NCBI RefSeq assembly: GCF_007625115.1
Contig: NZ_VMNH01000003.1
Span: forward strand, 163,029 to 227,028
DNA: 64,000 bases
Direction of reading: 5' to 3'
Source of the DNA: Sedimenticola selenatireducens
Lineage (GTDB): Bacteria; Pseudomonadota; Gammaproteobacteria; Chromatiales; Chromatiaceae
This document shows, in pieces, positions 24,570 through 33,999 of this stretch (positions are counted from its first letter, which is position 1; every line of letters starts with the position of its first letter). The notes beneath the pieces were generated by a model. That model saw nothing but the letters and a program-made list of their open reading frames with translations. It did no database searches and had not been told where the DNA came from. A program made the translations under genes and the position numbers.

Positions 24570-25604
24570 ATGCGGGTATTAGGAATCGAAACTTCCTGTG
24601 ATGAGACAGGTATTGCGCTCTATGACAGTGACCAGGGTTTACTCGGCCATAAACTGCATAGCCAGGTTGATCTGCATGCAGTCTATGGGGGCGTGGTCCC
24701 CGAGTTGGCTTCTCGGGATCATGTGCGCAAGACCTTGCCATTGATCGCTAGCCTGCTGGCTGAGACAGGGCTTTCAAAAAGTGATATTGATGGCGTGGCC
24801 TATACCGCCGGTCCGGGTTTGGTGGGGGCATTGTTGGTTGGTGCGGCTATTGGCCGCACGTTGGCCTGGGCTTGGCAGGTGCCGGCGGTAGGTGTGCATC
24901 ACATGGAAGGCCATTTGTTGGCGCCGATGCTGGAAGCCGATAGCCCTGAATTCCCCTTCGTGGCACTGCTGGTCTCGGGCGGGCATACGCAATTAGTAGA
25001 AGTGAAGGGCATTGGTCAATACCGCCTGCTGGGTGAGTCGCTGGATGATGCGGCTGGTGAAGCATTTGACAAGACGGCCAAGATGATGGGACTGCCATAT
25101 CCCGGTGGGCCAGAGCTGGCGGCTTTGGCACTGAAAGGTGACCCTAAGCGTTTCCATTTCCCTCGTCCCATGACCGACCGGCCGGGTTTGGATTTTAGCT
25201 TTAGTGGACTGAAGACCTTTGCCCTGAATACTACGCAGCGTGAAATCGCTGAAAATGATTCAGCGGAAACGGTATTGCAGACCAAAGCGGATATTGCCCG
25301 CGCTTTTGAGGAAGCGGTGGTGGATACCCTGGTGATCAAATGTCGTCGTGCTGTGCGTGAGTGCGGTGCGGGAACGCTGGTGTTGGCAGGCGGAGTGAGC
25401 GCTAACCGGCATCTGCGTGAGAAGATGCAGTCTGCAATGAAGAAAGAGGGTGCGCGGGTCTACTATCCCCGGACCGAATTTTGTACCGATAACGGCGCCA
25501 TGATTGCTTACGCCGGTTGGCAGCGTCTCCGCGCTGGCGCCACCGAGCCGATGGGCTTCAGTGCCAAGGCGCGTTGGCCGATGGACTCTCTATCTGGGAT
25601 CTAA
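24570..25604 (+). CDS. tsaD: tRNA N6-adenosine threonylcarbamoyltransferase
   Basis: Transfers threonylcarbamoyl to A37 of ANN-decoding tRNAs (t6A). ATG at 24570 begins [17 protein letters not shown], the family start; an upstream TTG at 24543 is rejected. Motifs: the metal-binding [18 protein letters not shown], the [10 protein letters not shown] loop and a C-terminal ARWPMDSL. 344 residues, standard. Divergent from rpsU, as in many gammaproteobacteria. Confidence 0.96.
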   Translation: MRVLGIETSCDETGIALYDSDQGLLGHKLHSQVDLHAVYGGVVPELASRDHVRKTLPLIASLLAETGLSKSDIDGVAYTAGPGLVGALLVGAAIGRTLAWAWQVPAVGVHHMEGHLLAPMLEADSPEFPFVALLVSGGHTQLVEVKGIGQYRLLGESLDDAAGEAFDKTAKMMGLPYPGGPELAALALKGDPKRFHFPRPMTDRPGLDFSFSGLKTFALNTTQREIAENDSAETVLQTKADIARAFEEAVVDTLVIKCRRAVRECGAGTLVLAGGVSANRHLREKMQSAMKKEGARVYYPRTEFCTDNGAMIAYAGWQRLRAGATEPMGFSAKARWPMDSLSGI

Positions 25605-25605
25605 A

Positions 25606-26214
25606 TCAGGCGTCGGATTCCGGCCCCTGTTCATTCTTGATTTTACCTTCCGAACCAGAAAGCAGGTTTTTGATATTGCTGCGATGACGCCAAAACAGCA
25701 GTAGGCTCATTACGATCTGCATGGTGATCAATTCGGGCGCTGGCCAGAAAAACCAGACCACCACGGGGGCCAGTGCCATTGAGACCAAGGCGGCCAGCGA
25801 TGAGATATTCATGCCCTTGGCCATGAAGAGCCAGAGCAGGGCGACGACGCCCCCGATCTGCCAGCTGAGTCCAAATTGAGTACCGAGGGCTGTGGCAACG
25901 CCTTTACCCCCTTCGAAACGAAAGAATACTGGATACAGATGTCCCAGAAAGGCCGCCATGGCAACCGCAGCCAGAATCAGGGGTTCGACCCCGATCAATT
26001 TGGCTGCCAGGACCGGGAAAAAGCCTTTCAGGCTGTCGCCAAGCAGCGTAATAGCCGCCGCTTTTTTACCGCCGATGCGTAGTACATTGGTGGCGCCGGG
26101 ATTATTTGAGCCCTGGGTACGGGGATCGGGTAGTCCCATCAGTCGACAGACAATGATGGCGCTGGAAAGGGAGCCAAGCAGATAAGCTCCAATAATTAAG
26201 AGTGCGTTTGTCAT
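25606..26214 (-). CDS. plsY: acyl-phosphate:glycerol-3-phosphate acyltransferase
   Basis: Integral membrane enzyme that makes lysophosphatidic acid from acyl-phosphate and glycerol-3-phosphate. The ATG at 26214 follows AGGAAA. Motifs: SLSSAIIVCRLMGLPDPRTQGSNNPGATNVLR (active-site and phosphate-binding blocks), FRFEGGKGVATALG (third block), several membrane spans. 202 residues, usual size. Converges on tsaD with one base between stops. Confidence 0.94.
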   Translation of the reverse strand: MTNALLIIGAYLLGSLSSAIIVCRLMGLPDPRTQGSNNPGATNVLRIGGKKAAAITLLGDSLKGFFPVLAAKLIGVEPLILAAVAMAAFLGHLYPVFFRFEGGKGVATALGTQFGLSWQIGGVVALLWLFMAKGMNISSLAALVSMALAPVVVWFFWPAPELITMQIVMSLLLFWRHRSNIKNLLSGSEGKIKNEQGPESDA

Positions 26215-26356
26215 GATGTTTCCTGTCCAGCGAGCGTATGTCCGCCAGTTATGCGCCAAATTGTCCCGGTAGCGGGGTGTCAGGGTCAAGGGTATTTGTT
26301 ATCCGGGCTGGCTGCTTTACCATGTGCGAACACAATGGCAGGAATATGGGATACCC

Positions 26357-26713
26357 ATGGATATAGTGTTTTTACGTGATCTCAGAATTGAAACAGTGAT
26401 CGGTATCTACGATTGGGAGCGGGAGATCAAGCAGACGGTCGTGCTGGATATCGATATGAGTACCGATGTGCAGCGTGCGGCTGCCACGGAAGATATTACC
26501 GATGCGGTAGATTACAAGGCAGTCTCCAAGCGATTGATCAGTTTTGTAGAAGAGAGTGAGTTTCAGCTGGTCGAGACGCTGGCGGAGCGCTGTGCGGCGA
26601 TTATTCGCCAGGAGTTTGATGTGCGTTGGGTACGTTTGACGGTGAATAAGATCGGCGCCGTAAGCGCGGCCAGTGATGTGGGTGTGATCATCGAACGGGG
26701 CGAGCGTTTCTAG
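26357..26713 (+). CDS. folB: dihydroneopterin aldolase
   Basis: Converts 7,8-dihydroneopterin to 6-hydroxymethyl-dihydropterin and glycolaldehyde in folate synthesis. ATG at 26357 gives the family start MDIVFLRDLRIETVIGIYDWER; the GIYDWE block, DVQRAAATEDITDAVDYKAV and the C-terminal VRLTVNKIGAV are typical. 118 residues. Followed by folK after one base, so the two are coupled. Confidence 0.94.
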   Translation: MDIVFLRDLRIETVIGIYDWEREIKQTVVLDIDMSTDVQRAAATEDITDAVDYKAVSKRLISFVEESEFQLVETLAERCAAIIRQEFDVRWVRLTVNKIGAVSAASDVGVIIERGERF

Positions 26714-26714
26714 T

Positions 26715-27218
26715 ATGGTCAGAGTGTGGATCAGCCTGGGCAGTAATATCGATCGGGAACATAATATCCGTGCGGCGCTGCATGATCTGCATGGGGAGTT
26801 TGGCTCACTCATGATCTCACGTGTGTATGAGAGTGAAGCGGTCGGTTTTTCCGGCGATGCCTTTTATAACCTGGTGGTGGGGATTGATACGGATCGCCCG
26901 GTGCAGGATCTTATGACGCTGTTCCGGGCTATTGAATCAGCACATGGCCGCACTCGCGAAGGGGGCGGATTTGCCTCCCGAACGTTGGATATTGATCTGC
27001 TTACTTATGGTGATCAGATTGTGACCGTAAAAGGTGCCCATCTGCCACGTGATGAGATCACCCGCTATGCCTTTGTATTATTGCCCCTATCTGAATTGGC
27101 CGGTGACAGTGTTCACCCAGAGCTGGGGGAGACGTATCGGACGTTATGGGCGCGTTTCGATCAGACGTCTCAGCGACTCTGGCCCGTGCCTTTCGAGACG
27201 GGGCTGTCGGCTGTTTGA
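26715..27218 (+). CDS. folK: hydroxymethyl-dihydropterin pyrophosphokinase
   Basis: Transfers pyrophosphate from ATP to 6-hydroxymethyl-dihydropterin. Motifs: VWISLGSNIDREHNIRAAL (N-terminal loop), YESEAVGF, DAFYNLVVGI, and the catalytic RTLDIDLLTYG. 167 residues, normal. Directly follows folB, and a convergent pteridine reductase follows, making a pterin cluster. Confidence 0.95.
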   Translation: MVRVWISLGSNIDREHNIRAALHDLHGEFGSLMISRVYESEAVGFSGDAFYNLVVGIDTDRPVQDLMTLFRAIESAHGRTREGGGFASRTLDIDLLTYGDQIVTVKGAHLPRDEITRYAFVLLPLSELAGDSVHPELGETYRTLWARFDQTSQRLWPVPFETGLSAV

Positions 27219-27221
27219 GCG

Positions 27222-27965
27222 TTATTGCTGGACGCTTCGTCCCCCATCAACCGCAAGAATCTGGCCCGTGATATAGGGGGCATCCAGCGCCAGAAAACGC
27301 ACGGTGCGGGCGATGTCTGAGGGTGTCCCCAAGCGGCCGAGTTGTGTGCGGGAAAGGATGTTGTCTTTCTCCTGTTCATCAAGCGCTTGGTCGGGCCAGA
27401 GTATTGCCCCGGGTGCAACACCATTGACCCGAATCTCTGGACCCAATTCACGGGCCAGGGACTTGACCATCATGGCGTTGCCGGCCTTGGCCATACAATA
27501 GATGGCGTGTCCTGCCATTGGGCGCTCGGCATGAATATCCAGCAGATTGATGATAGACCCGTGCTGTTTTTTCAGTAGAGGGGCTGCTGCAATCGATAGA
27601 AAAAACGGCGCCTTGAGATTACTCCCCATCAGATCATCCCATTGTGTGAGGTTGAGACTGTCCACAGGGGTTGGGTAGAAAGACGAGGCATTGTTAACCA
27701 GGATATCCAGACGGCCTCGCCACTGTTCGATCTGGCGAATCATGTCAGCCAGTTTGTCAGTCGCATTCAGATCAGACTGGATCAGTAGTACCGAGTCGCT
27801 ACGCTGGTTCTCCAATTCCTGCTTGAGTGTCTCGGCTGCCGCTGCGGAGCTGCGATAATGCAAGACAATATCCTGTCCGCTTTGATGCAGCGTGCGTGCT
27901 ATTTCAGCGCCAATTCTCTGGGCGCTGCCGGTTATCAGGGCCACGGGTTGATCTGCTATTGCCAC
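27222..27965 (-). CDS. pteridine reductase (short-chain dehydrogenase, PTR1/FolM-like)
   Basis: NADPH-dependent SDR likely reducing dihydrobiopterin or dihydrofolate-type pteridines. Seen: an N-terminal TGSAQRIGAEIARTLH cofactor motif (the TGxxxRxG variant of pteridine reductases), LVNNASSFYPTP, catalytic Tyr-x3-Lys as YCMAKAG, and VNGVAPGAILWP. 247 residues. Starts with GTG after GGGAGAG. Convergent with folK, which fits a role in pterin metabolism. Confidence 0.88.
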   Translation of the reverse strand: MAIADQPVALITGSAQRIGAEIARTLHQSGQDIVLHYRSSAAAAETLKQELENQRSDSVLLIQSDLNATDKLADMIRQIEQWRGRLDILVNNASSFYPTPVDSLNLTQWDDLMGSNLKAPFFLSIAAAPLLKKQHGSIINLLDIHAERPMAGHAIYCMAKAGNAMMVKSLARELGPEIRVNGVAPGAILWPDQALDEQEKDNILSRTQLGRLGTPSDIARTVRFLALDAPYITGQILAVDGGRSVQQ

Positions 27966-28087
27966 GCTCGGCTCTCCCTTGATTTCTGCTCTACCCCGGG
28001 TCTTGCTAAACTAGGGGCTACTGGTGTTCCGCAATCTGTGGTTCTACCCCTACCACTTTATACCGAACGGGCAGGTTTACGAAATTC

Positions 28088-29296
28088 ATGAATGATAGGA
28101 TCACCCCCCGGGCGGCTGAGGCTGTCGTGGCTCAACTGCCGATACCTGACGCTGATGCCCAGCAACACAGCCTGAATCTGGTCTCTCTGATTCGCGATGA
28201 GATTGCAGCCGCAGGTGGAAAGCTGGCCTTTGATCGCTATATGGAACTGGCCCTCTATGCACCGGGTTTGGGATATTACACGGCTGGTGCCAGAAAATTT
28301 GGTGAAGCGGGTGACTTCATCACCGCACCTGAGATTTCACCGCTGTTTGCGCAATGTTTGGCCACACAATGTGGTGATCTGTTGCAGGGGATGCCTCAGG
28401 GCGAAATCCTTGAGGTGGGTGCTGGTTCCGGGGCGTTGGCGGCTGATCTGCTGCTGGCGCTGGAGGAGAGGGGTGCGCTCCCCAGTCGCTATCGCATACT
28501 GGATTTGAGCCCCGATCTGCAACAAAGACAACAACAAACACTGGCACAGCGTGTACCACATCTGCTGGATCGGATTGAGTGGCTAACGACTTTTCCGGAG
28601 GCAGGTTTCTCAGGTGTGGTGATTGCCAATGAGTTGTTGGATGCCATGCCGGTTCATCGTTTTCGGATAGCCAGTGGAGAGATCCTGGAGCAGTATGTCA
28701 CTTGGCAAGGAGAGCAGTTTCAACTGATCTGGGCTCAGCCGACGTCTCCCCATTTTGAACAGCGTGTCGCAGATCTGCTGCAATCGGTTGACGTGTTGGA
28801 TGATTTGGAATCAGAGATCAACCTGCGTGCCGCTCCCTGGCTTTCGTCACTAAAGGATTCCATGCGCGAGGGGCTGGTTCTGCTTATCGATTATGGTCAT
28901 AGTCGAGCGGAGTATTACCACGTTTCTCGAAATCGCGGCACACTGATGTGCCACTATAGACATCGTGCTCACCCTGATCCGCTCGTCTATCCCGGATTGC
29001 AGGATATAACGGCGCATGTCGATTTTACCGCCATTGCAGAGGCAGCCCAAGCCGCTGGCTTTGATGTGGCGGGCTATACTACACAGGCCTATTTTTTGCT
29101 GGGCAGTGGTCTTGAGCATCTGGTTGCGGCCTCTGATCCGAATGATGTGGAGACCCACATGACGCTGGTTCAAGGGATTAAAAAACTCACGCTTCCCACT
29201 GAGATGGGTGAGCGTTTTAAAGTTTTGGGATTGACGCGGGAATGGAATCACAGCCTGCGAGGTTTTGCTATGAGGGATATGCGTGAAAGGCTCTAG
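28088..29296 (+). CDS. MidA/NDUFAF7-type SAM-dependent methyltransferase
   Basis: Family that in mitochondria methylates an arginine of complex I subunit NDUFS2. The bacterial substrate is not settled. Seen: FDRYMELALYAPGLGYYTAG, KFGEAGDFITAPEISPLFAQ, the SAM loop EVGAGSGALAADLL, and VIANELLDAMPVHRF. 402 residues, typical. Its end overlaps the next lipoprotein gene by 14 bases. Confidence 0.93.
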   Translation: MNDRITPRAAEAVVAQLPIPDADAQQHSLNLVSLIRDEIAAAGGKLAFDRYMELALYAPGLGYYTAGARKFGEAGDFITAPEISPLFAQCLATQCGDLLQGMPQGEILEVGAGSGALAADLLLALEERGALPSRYRILDLSPDLQQRQQQTLAQRVPHLLDRIEWLTTFPEAGFSGVVIANELLDAMPVHRFRIASGEILEQYVTWQGEQFQLIWAQPTSPHFEQRVADLLQSVDVLDDLESEINLRAAPWLSSLKDSMREGLVLLIDYGHSRAEYYHVSRNRGTLMCHYRHRAHPDPLVYPGLQDITAHVDFTAIAEAAQAAGFDVAGYTTQAYFLLGSGLEHLVAASDPNDVETHMTLVQGIKKLTLPTEMGERFKVLGLTREWNHSLRGFAMRDMRERL

Positions 29297-29993
29297 GATT
29301 CTACTGATGCTGTTACTGGTTGTGTCGTTGATGGGATGCAACAGTGCACCAGATCGAAACTCACCCATCAAGACGCGTGATTTTCAAGTCGAGGATATCG
29401 CCAAGAGTGATGTCGATATGGTTACGGAGATCCAGCTTCGCTACAGCCTGGAGTATTTGCAGGAACTCATGGATAAGCTCTATCGTCGAAACCCGCGAGA
29501 GTGGCCGAAGGGTGGCGCGGAATCACTCAGCCAGGCGGTAGATCGGGTTTTCGGGACAGGCCGTGATGGGGTGTTTCCTGAGCTGCAAGGCAAGCGGGGA
29601 AGTGACAGCATTGCGCTGGCATTTGACTCGTACTACTCCGGTGATCGGGTGTTGGCCTTTGTCGAGGGACTGCGAGGGATGATTCTGCAGGCGCATAACA
29701 ATAAGCAGAGCTTCTATCTGACGGATGAACTGGATCCGCAAAAGCTCTACAACGCCGCGCGTAATATTGAGATAGCAATCTGGAAGCTGAGCCATGATCG
29801 CGACAGCGAAGGGCGGCTTTTTCTGATCAGTAATGAGACAGGGGGTCGAGTGAATAATCTCAGCTATGAGCGCCTGTTAGGTAAGCTGATAGCCATACAG
29901 GACAGCATGGCCAGAATTATTGCTCAGAGTAGTAATCGCAGGATCAAGACGATTATTCAGTCGGTTGCCTCGGCGGTTTTTATCCCGATGTGA
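29283..29993 (+). CDS. uncharacterised lipoprotein
   Basis: 236-residue exported protein. GTG start inside the 3' end of the methyltransferase gene. Lipobox LMGC after a hydrophobic stretch (ILLMLLLVVSLMGC) indicates lipidation. The mature part is mostly helical and includes LRYSLEYLQELMDKLYRRNPREW and DSIALAFDSYYSGDRVLAFVEG. I recognise it as a conserved proteobacterial type but cannot assign a function. Confidence 0.78.
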   Translation: MKGSRILLMLLLVVSLMGCNSAPDRNSPIKTRDFQVEDIAKSDVDMVTEIQLRYSLEYLQELMDKLYRRNPREWPKGGAESLSQAVDRVFGTGRDGVFPELQGKRGSDSIALAFDSYYSGDRVLAFVEGLRGMILQAHNNKQSFYLTDELDPQKLYNAARNIEIAIWKLSHDRDSEGRLFLISNETGGRVNNLSYERLLGKLIAIQDSMARIIAQSSNRRIKTIIQSVASAVFIPM

Positions 29994-30077
29994 AGTGTTG
30001 AGATAGTCGAATGGTTGCAAAAGATACTAAAAAGAGGGTAGATTAACCAGGGGCCAACATTGAGAGGCGAATTCGTT

Positions 30078-30335
30078 ATGCCAGCATATAAAAGTGACTT
30101 TATGCCAGGTGATATTCTGGAGTTGTTTGGAGAAACCTATCAGGTCATCGAAAACGATGGTGTGCGTGGACAGTTGATTCCTTTTCCATCGGAAGAGATA
30201 CCACCCCACGAGGTGATCTGGGCAGAGGAGTCTGGTCAATATCTGCGCATAGGCAATGCCGAATTACCTGGGCCTTCGCCCTGTTCAACAGGTAATGGCA
30301 CTTGCCCAACAAACGGGCGCGGCTCACCGCTTTAG
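30078..30335 (+). CDS. small uncharacterised protein
   Basis: 85-residue acidic protein. ATG at 30078 preferred over an upstream TTG at 30060. No signal peptide. A beta-rich body (PGDILELFGETYQVIENDG, QLIPFPSEEIPPHEVIW) and a Cys/Pro-rich tail (PSPCSTGNGTCP) with two cysteines. No family recognised. Confidence 0.55.
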   Translation: MPAYKSDFMPGDILELFGETYQVIENDGVRGQLIPFPSEEIPPHEVIWAEESGQYLRIGNAELPGPSPCSTGNGTCPTNGRGSPL

Positions 30336-30479
30336 GCTGGGGCTTTATTGATTCAACGGCGTGTTGAATTCGGTCGTTTTTGTTAATTGTGGGGCTCGAC
30401 TGTTTCGCATAAGATAACCCCTCAGCCCAGCCCTTCCGCTTGGGTTATTCGCTTTCGTACTGAAGGAACGGCCTGAGCC

Positions 30480-31406
30480 ATGATCGCTGTATTTAATGCA
30501 CTCATCCCGGTGATCGCCATTATCGTACTCGGGATGTTGTTGCGCCGGACCACGCTATTCAGTGATGAGAGTTGGCTCGGATTTGAAAATCTCTGTTACT
30601 TCGTTCTGTTCCCTTCCCTACTGATCAAGACGCTAGCCACAGCAAAAATTGCCTCAACAGAGCTGTTGCTGTTTTCAGCAATGGTGCTGTTTGCCATCTT
30701 CGGCATGAGCCTGCTGTTGCTGATATTTCAACCAATGATGAAACGCTGGCTGCATATCAATGGCCCCGCCTTTACCAGCCTGTTTCAGGGTGCGACCCGT
30801 TGGCATGGCTTTATTGCGCTATCCATCGTGGGGTTGCTGTATGGCGATGAGGGTGTGGCTTACATGGCGATCATCATGGCGGTTATTATTCCGCCATTGA
30901 ATGTGATCAATGTCGCTGTGTTGGCGCGTTTTACTGACGGTGACAGCAGTCTGAACGATGTGCTGCATAAATTGTTGCGCAACCCATTTATTATCGCTTG
31001 TGTGATGGGTGCTACATTGAATCTTACAGGCATTGGCCTTCCATCACAGCTCTACTCACTGCTGGATATTTTAGGCGGTGGCGCACTCGGTTTGGGATTA
31101 CTCTCGGTAGGGGCTGGGTTGCGATTTTCGTTGGTACTGGATCATCGCGTGCTCGTTTCGTTTGGTGCGGCAATACGCTTACTGGGTATGCCATTGCTGA
31201 TGTTTGCCGGGGCCTGGTTGTTTGGTATTGAAGGCATGCCGCGTACGGTGGCCGTTATTGCGGCGGCGGTACCGACAGCCGCCACCTCCTATATCCTGGC
31301 ACGCCAGATGGGTGGTGATGCACCGTTGATGGCCAACCTGATTACTGTCCAGGTGATCGCTTCAGCCATAACGCTGCCGGTAATGATCTGGGTGGCAGGT
31401 TTCTGA
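30480..31406 (+). CDS. AEC-family (auxin efflux carrier type) membrane transporter
   Basis: 308-residue polytopic membrane protein with about ten hydrophobic spans. Seen: FNALIPVIAIIVLGMLLRR at the N-terminus, LCYFVLFPSLLIKTLA, the TSLFQGATRWHGFIALS segment, and paired C-terminal spans with AAVPTAATSYILARQMGGD, typical of the AEC superfamily. Substrate unknown, possibly a small organic acid. Confidence 0.88.
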   Translation: MIAVFNALIPVIAIIVLGMLLRRTTLFSDESWLGFENLCYFVLFPSLLIKTLATAKIASTELLLFSAMVLFAIFGMSLLLLIFQPMMKRWLHINGPAFTSLFQGATRWHGFIALSIVGLLYGDEGVAYMAIIMAVIIPPLNVINVAVLARFTDGDSSLNDVLHKLLRNPFIIACVMGATLNLTGIGLPSQLYSLLDILGGGALGLGLLSVGAGLRFSLVLDHRVLVSFGAAIRLLGMPLLMFAGAWLFGIEGMPRTVAVIAAAVPTAATSYILARQMGGDAPLMANLITVQVIASAITLPVMIWVAGF

Positions 31407-31496
31407 TTGAGGCGCTAAAGTGAGTCTTAGGTTTGCGTCATTTGAAGTGTACCCGTTGGATGAGGCGCATTAGACGCTCAGCATAGGGAGACCATA

Positions 31497-32186
31497 ATGG
31501 CTCTGTTTGAAGGATTTCCTGCTGCAACTTTGCAGTTTCTCAGCGAATTAAACCTCAACAATAACAAGACCTGGTTCAATGACAATAAGTCCCGCTATGA
31601 GGCTTTAGTGCGCGAACCTGCACTGGCCTTCATTGAATCAATTGGCCCGGGTCTGACAGAGATATCGCCCCATTTTCGCGCTATCCCGAAAAAGGTGGGT
31701 GGATCATTGATGCGGGTCTACCGCGACACCCGCTTTGCCAAAGACAAGACGCCCTATAAGACGAATATCGGTATTCAGTTTCGGCATGAATTGGGGAAAG
31801 ATGTTCATGCACCCGGTTTTTATGTGCATATTGAACCTGAAGGCTGTTTTGTGGGGGCGGGCATCTGGCACCCCGAATCCAAAGAGCTTAACCAGATCCG
31901 CACCTTTATCGATGACAACCCTGCCGCCTGGAAAAAAGCGGTGCAGGGTGGTGCATTTGCCAAACAGTTTCAACTTGAAGGGGATTCTTTAATACGCCCG
32001 CCCAGAGGTTTCAGTGCAGATCATCCATTGATCGATGATCTGAAAAGAAAGGACTTCATTGCGATAAAGTCCATTGCCTCTGACTCCATTCATGGCAAAC
32101 GTTTTACCCAGTCCGTATTAAAGGATTTTCAACAAGCTGACCTATTGATGCGCTATCTCTGTACGGCCCTGAATGTGAATTATTGA
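31497..32186 (+). CDS. DUF2461 (TIGR02453) family protein
   Basis: 229-residue conserved protein of unknown role. Family features visible: FPAATLQFLSELNLNNNKTWFNDNK, RVYRDTRFAKDKTPYKTNIGIQFRH, PGFYVHIEPEGCFVGAGIW. ATG follows GGGAG. Monocistronic by appearance. Confidence 0.88.
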   Translation: MALFEGFPAATLQFLSELNLNNNKTWFNDNKSRYEALVREPALAFIESIGPGLTEISPHFRAIPKKVGGSLMRVYRDTRFAKDKTPYKTNIGIQFRHELGKDVHAPGFYVHIEPEGCFVGAGIWHPESKELNQIRTFIDDNPAAWKKAVQGGAFAKQFQLEGDSLIRPPRGFSADHPLIDDLKRKDFIAIKSIASDSIHGKRFTQSVLKDFQQADLLMRYLCTALNVNY

Positions 32187-32307
32187 GCGGGTTCTACTCC
32201 TCGAAAAAATATTAATATTTGCTTATATTTTTCGTTGCTCTATGATGTTCATGCCTGATTAAATTATTAGGTATTTCAATGTCTTATATAGATATAAATA
32301 AAATATT

Positions 32308-33489
32308 GTGTCTGAGGTTCAGGATATGCAGTCAGGTCCCCGCGAGATCCAAACACCGTTCCGCCCCATTCCCCTGGAGGTGCCGGAAGGGATGATGCCC
32401 AATGAGTTTTTCAATAGTACAGAAAACCTCAATGACCTGGTGCATAACAACGGCTTGTTAATGAATCCGGAAAACCTGCTGCTCTATCGCAAAGCACTCG
32501 GGCACAGCAACGAGTTTGACGCATCAATTATCTATAACACCTCAAACTGTATCCTTGATCCCCTGGGTAGACCGGTGCGCCGGACCCAGGTGCCTAATCA
32601 TGTTCGGCATGTCTGGAATCGGATGAATCAGGTGTTGATTGAGTATATGTTGGAGCAGTATCCGGACCCGAATGAGGCGCTGATTCTCGCGGGTGAGGCG
32701 AGTCTTGATGCGACTTGGCCGTTGACCTCGCCGGGCGTACCCAGTATTCGGATGTTGCACAATCACTTTATTGCCTTTGACAAGAAACAGATAAGTGATG
32801 CCAGGTTTGCCGATGAGAAGAATCCCAATTTGACCGATGGTGGGCAGCACAGCCTGTTTCAAGCCTACATGCATGATGTCTATTATGAGTTCTTCTCACA
32901 GCTGGAGTTGGAGATTCTTAAGCCCGTAACCGACGGGACCTGTCGCATTCAATTGACCGGCTATCCTCAGGGCCTTCCCAGTTGGGAGGTACAAGGTGGC
33001 GTGGATGTACTGAAGAGTATCTATTTCTGGCGTGAATATGATGCCATTCTCAAGGGATTCATCGATTTCTATCGCACCTTCTTCACCCAGGTTTCAACTC
33101 GCAATGCCCCTATTCCCAAGGATGCCTACTATCCAGAGCAGATAGAAAGCACCCTGCTCTATAATAATGATTTTCTCAAGACAGCCAAGAAGGTGCGGGA
33201 TCAATGTGTGCATGATGCCAAATACGCCAATGCCATTCGCTGGCAGCCGGCGTTTAAGCAGCTCCTGTATCGTGATGATACGGGGCGGCTGGTGGTGACA
33301 ATCAGTCAAAACTCTATCGGAAATGCCATTACTGAGTTATTGGGTGTGGTGGTAAAGCGCACACCGGATGCAGCAGCCTATGAAGAGAAAGAGCCGAAGT
33401 TGATAGAACGATTGCTGGAAGTGCGGCGGAGATTGGTTGAGGCCGACTTGGGTGAGCCGATCAGCACACAATATTGGGGCAGTGAGTAA
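32308..33489 (+). CDS. conserved protein of unknown function
   Basis: 393-residue soluble protein with no family I can name. The first in-frame start is a GTG at 32308; an ATG at 32326 is also possible. It is rich in aromatic and charged residues, with a GVPSIRMLHNHFIAFD segment whose His-Asn-His recalls HIT-like or metal sites, a YNTSNCILDPLGRP segment and a long C-terminal helix. Full-length and intact. Stands alone between DUF2461 and DUF3465 genes. Confidence 0.7.
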   Translation: MSEVQDMQSGPREIQTPFRPIPLEVPEGMMPNEFFNSTENLNDLVHNNGLLMNPENLLLYRKALGHSNEFDASIIYNTSNCILDPLGRPVRRTQVPNHVRHVWNRMNQVLIEYMLEQYPDPNEALILAGEASLDATWPLTSPGVPSIRMLHNHFIAFDKKQISDARFADEKNPNLTDGGQHSLFQAYMHDVYYEFFSQLELEILKPVTDGTCRIQLTGYPQGLPSWEVQGGVDVLKSIYFWREYDAILKGFIDFYRTFFTQVSTRNAPIPKDAYYPEQIESTLLYNNDFLKTAKKVRDQCVHDAKYANAIRWQPAFKQLLYRDDTGRLVVTISQNSIGNAITELLGVVVKRTPDAAAYEEKEPKLIERLLEVRRRLVEADLGEPISTQYWGSE

Positions 33490-33492
33490 GGC

Positions 33493-33939
33493 TTATTGAT
33501 AGGTTTTACCTGCATGCTTTAGCCAGCCGTCGATATGGCGTCCATTTGGATCATGGTGTGTCCAGTGAACAACCCCGCCTTTTGGATTCCATTCATATTC
33601 ACCAAAGAACTGAAGGGTGTCACCTTTCCTTAGCGAATCAATCCTTGGTGCCAGATCGATGTTGTGCGAGATCAGCAGCGTCTGAGTGCTGGATATTTTT
33701 AGCAGAAACTTCTGGTGCCGGCTCCCCTCGTTATCATCGGCCAAGAGGTGTAACACAGTGCCACTTCCACTGACCTGTATATCGCTCAGCCGATTGTCAT
33801 AGGCATACTGGAGAGACTGCGTGGTAGTGGTCTGACGATTATTATCAGGGTTAGGTGCATAGCGTGCGTTTTCGTTATACCCATAGAGCGCGACCCCAAC
33901 CAGCAGTATCAGCCCGAGTATTTTTTTTATCTGATTCAT
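33493..33939 (-). CDS. DUF3465 family exported protein
   Basis: 148-residue protein with an N-terminal hydrophobic anchor or signal (ILGLILLVGVALYGY), then the DUF3465 body: SGSGTVLHLLADDNEGSRHQKF, ISHNIDLAPRIDSLRKGD, FFGEYEWNPKGGVVHWTHHD. Function unknown; OB-fold-like by character. Confidence 0.87.
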   Translation of the reverse strand: MNQIKKILGLILLVGVALYGYNENARYAPNPDNNRQTTTTQSLQYAYDNRLSDIQVSGSGTVLHLLADDNEGSRHQKFLLKISSTQTLLISHNIDLAPRIDSLRKGDTLQFFGEYEWNPKGGVVHWTHHDPNGRHIDGWLKHAGKTYQ

Positions 33940-33999
33940 ATCGACAGTTCTGCTATTCGCCAGTCTGCGCCGAATGTTAAGTCTGGAGGATCAGAGGCT

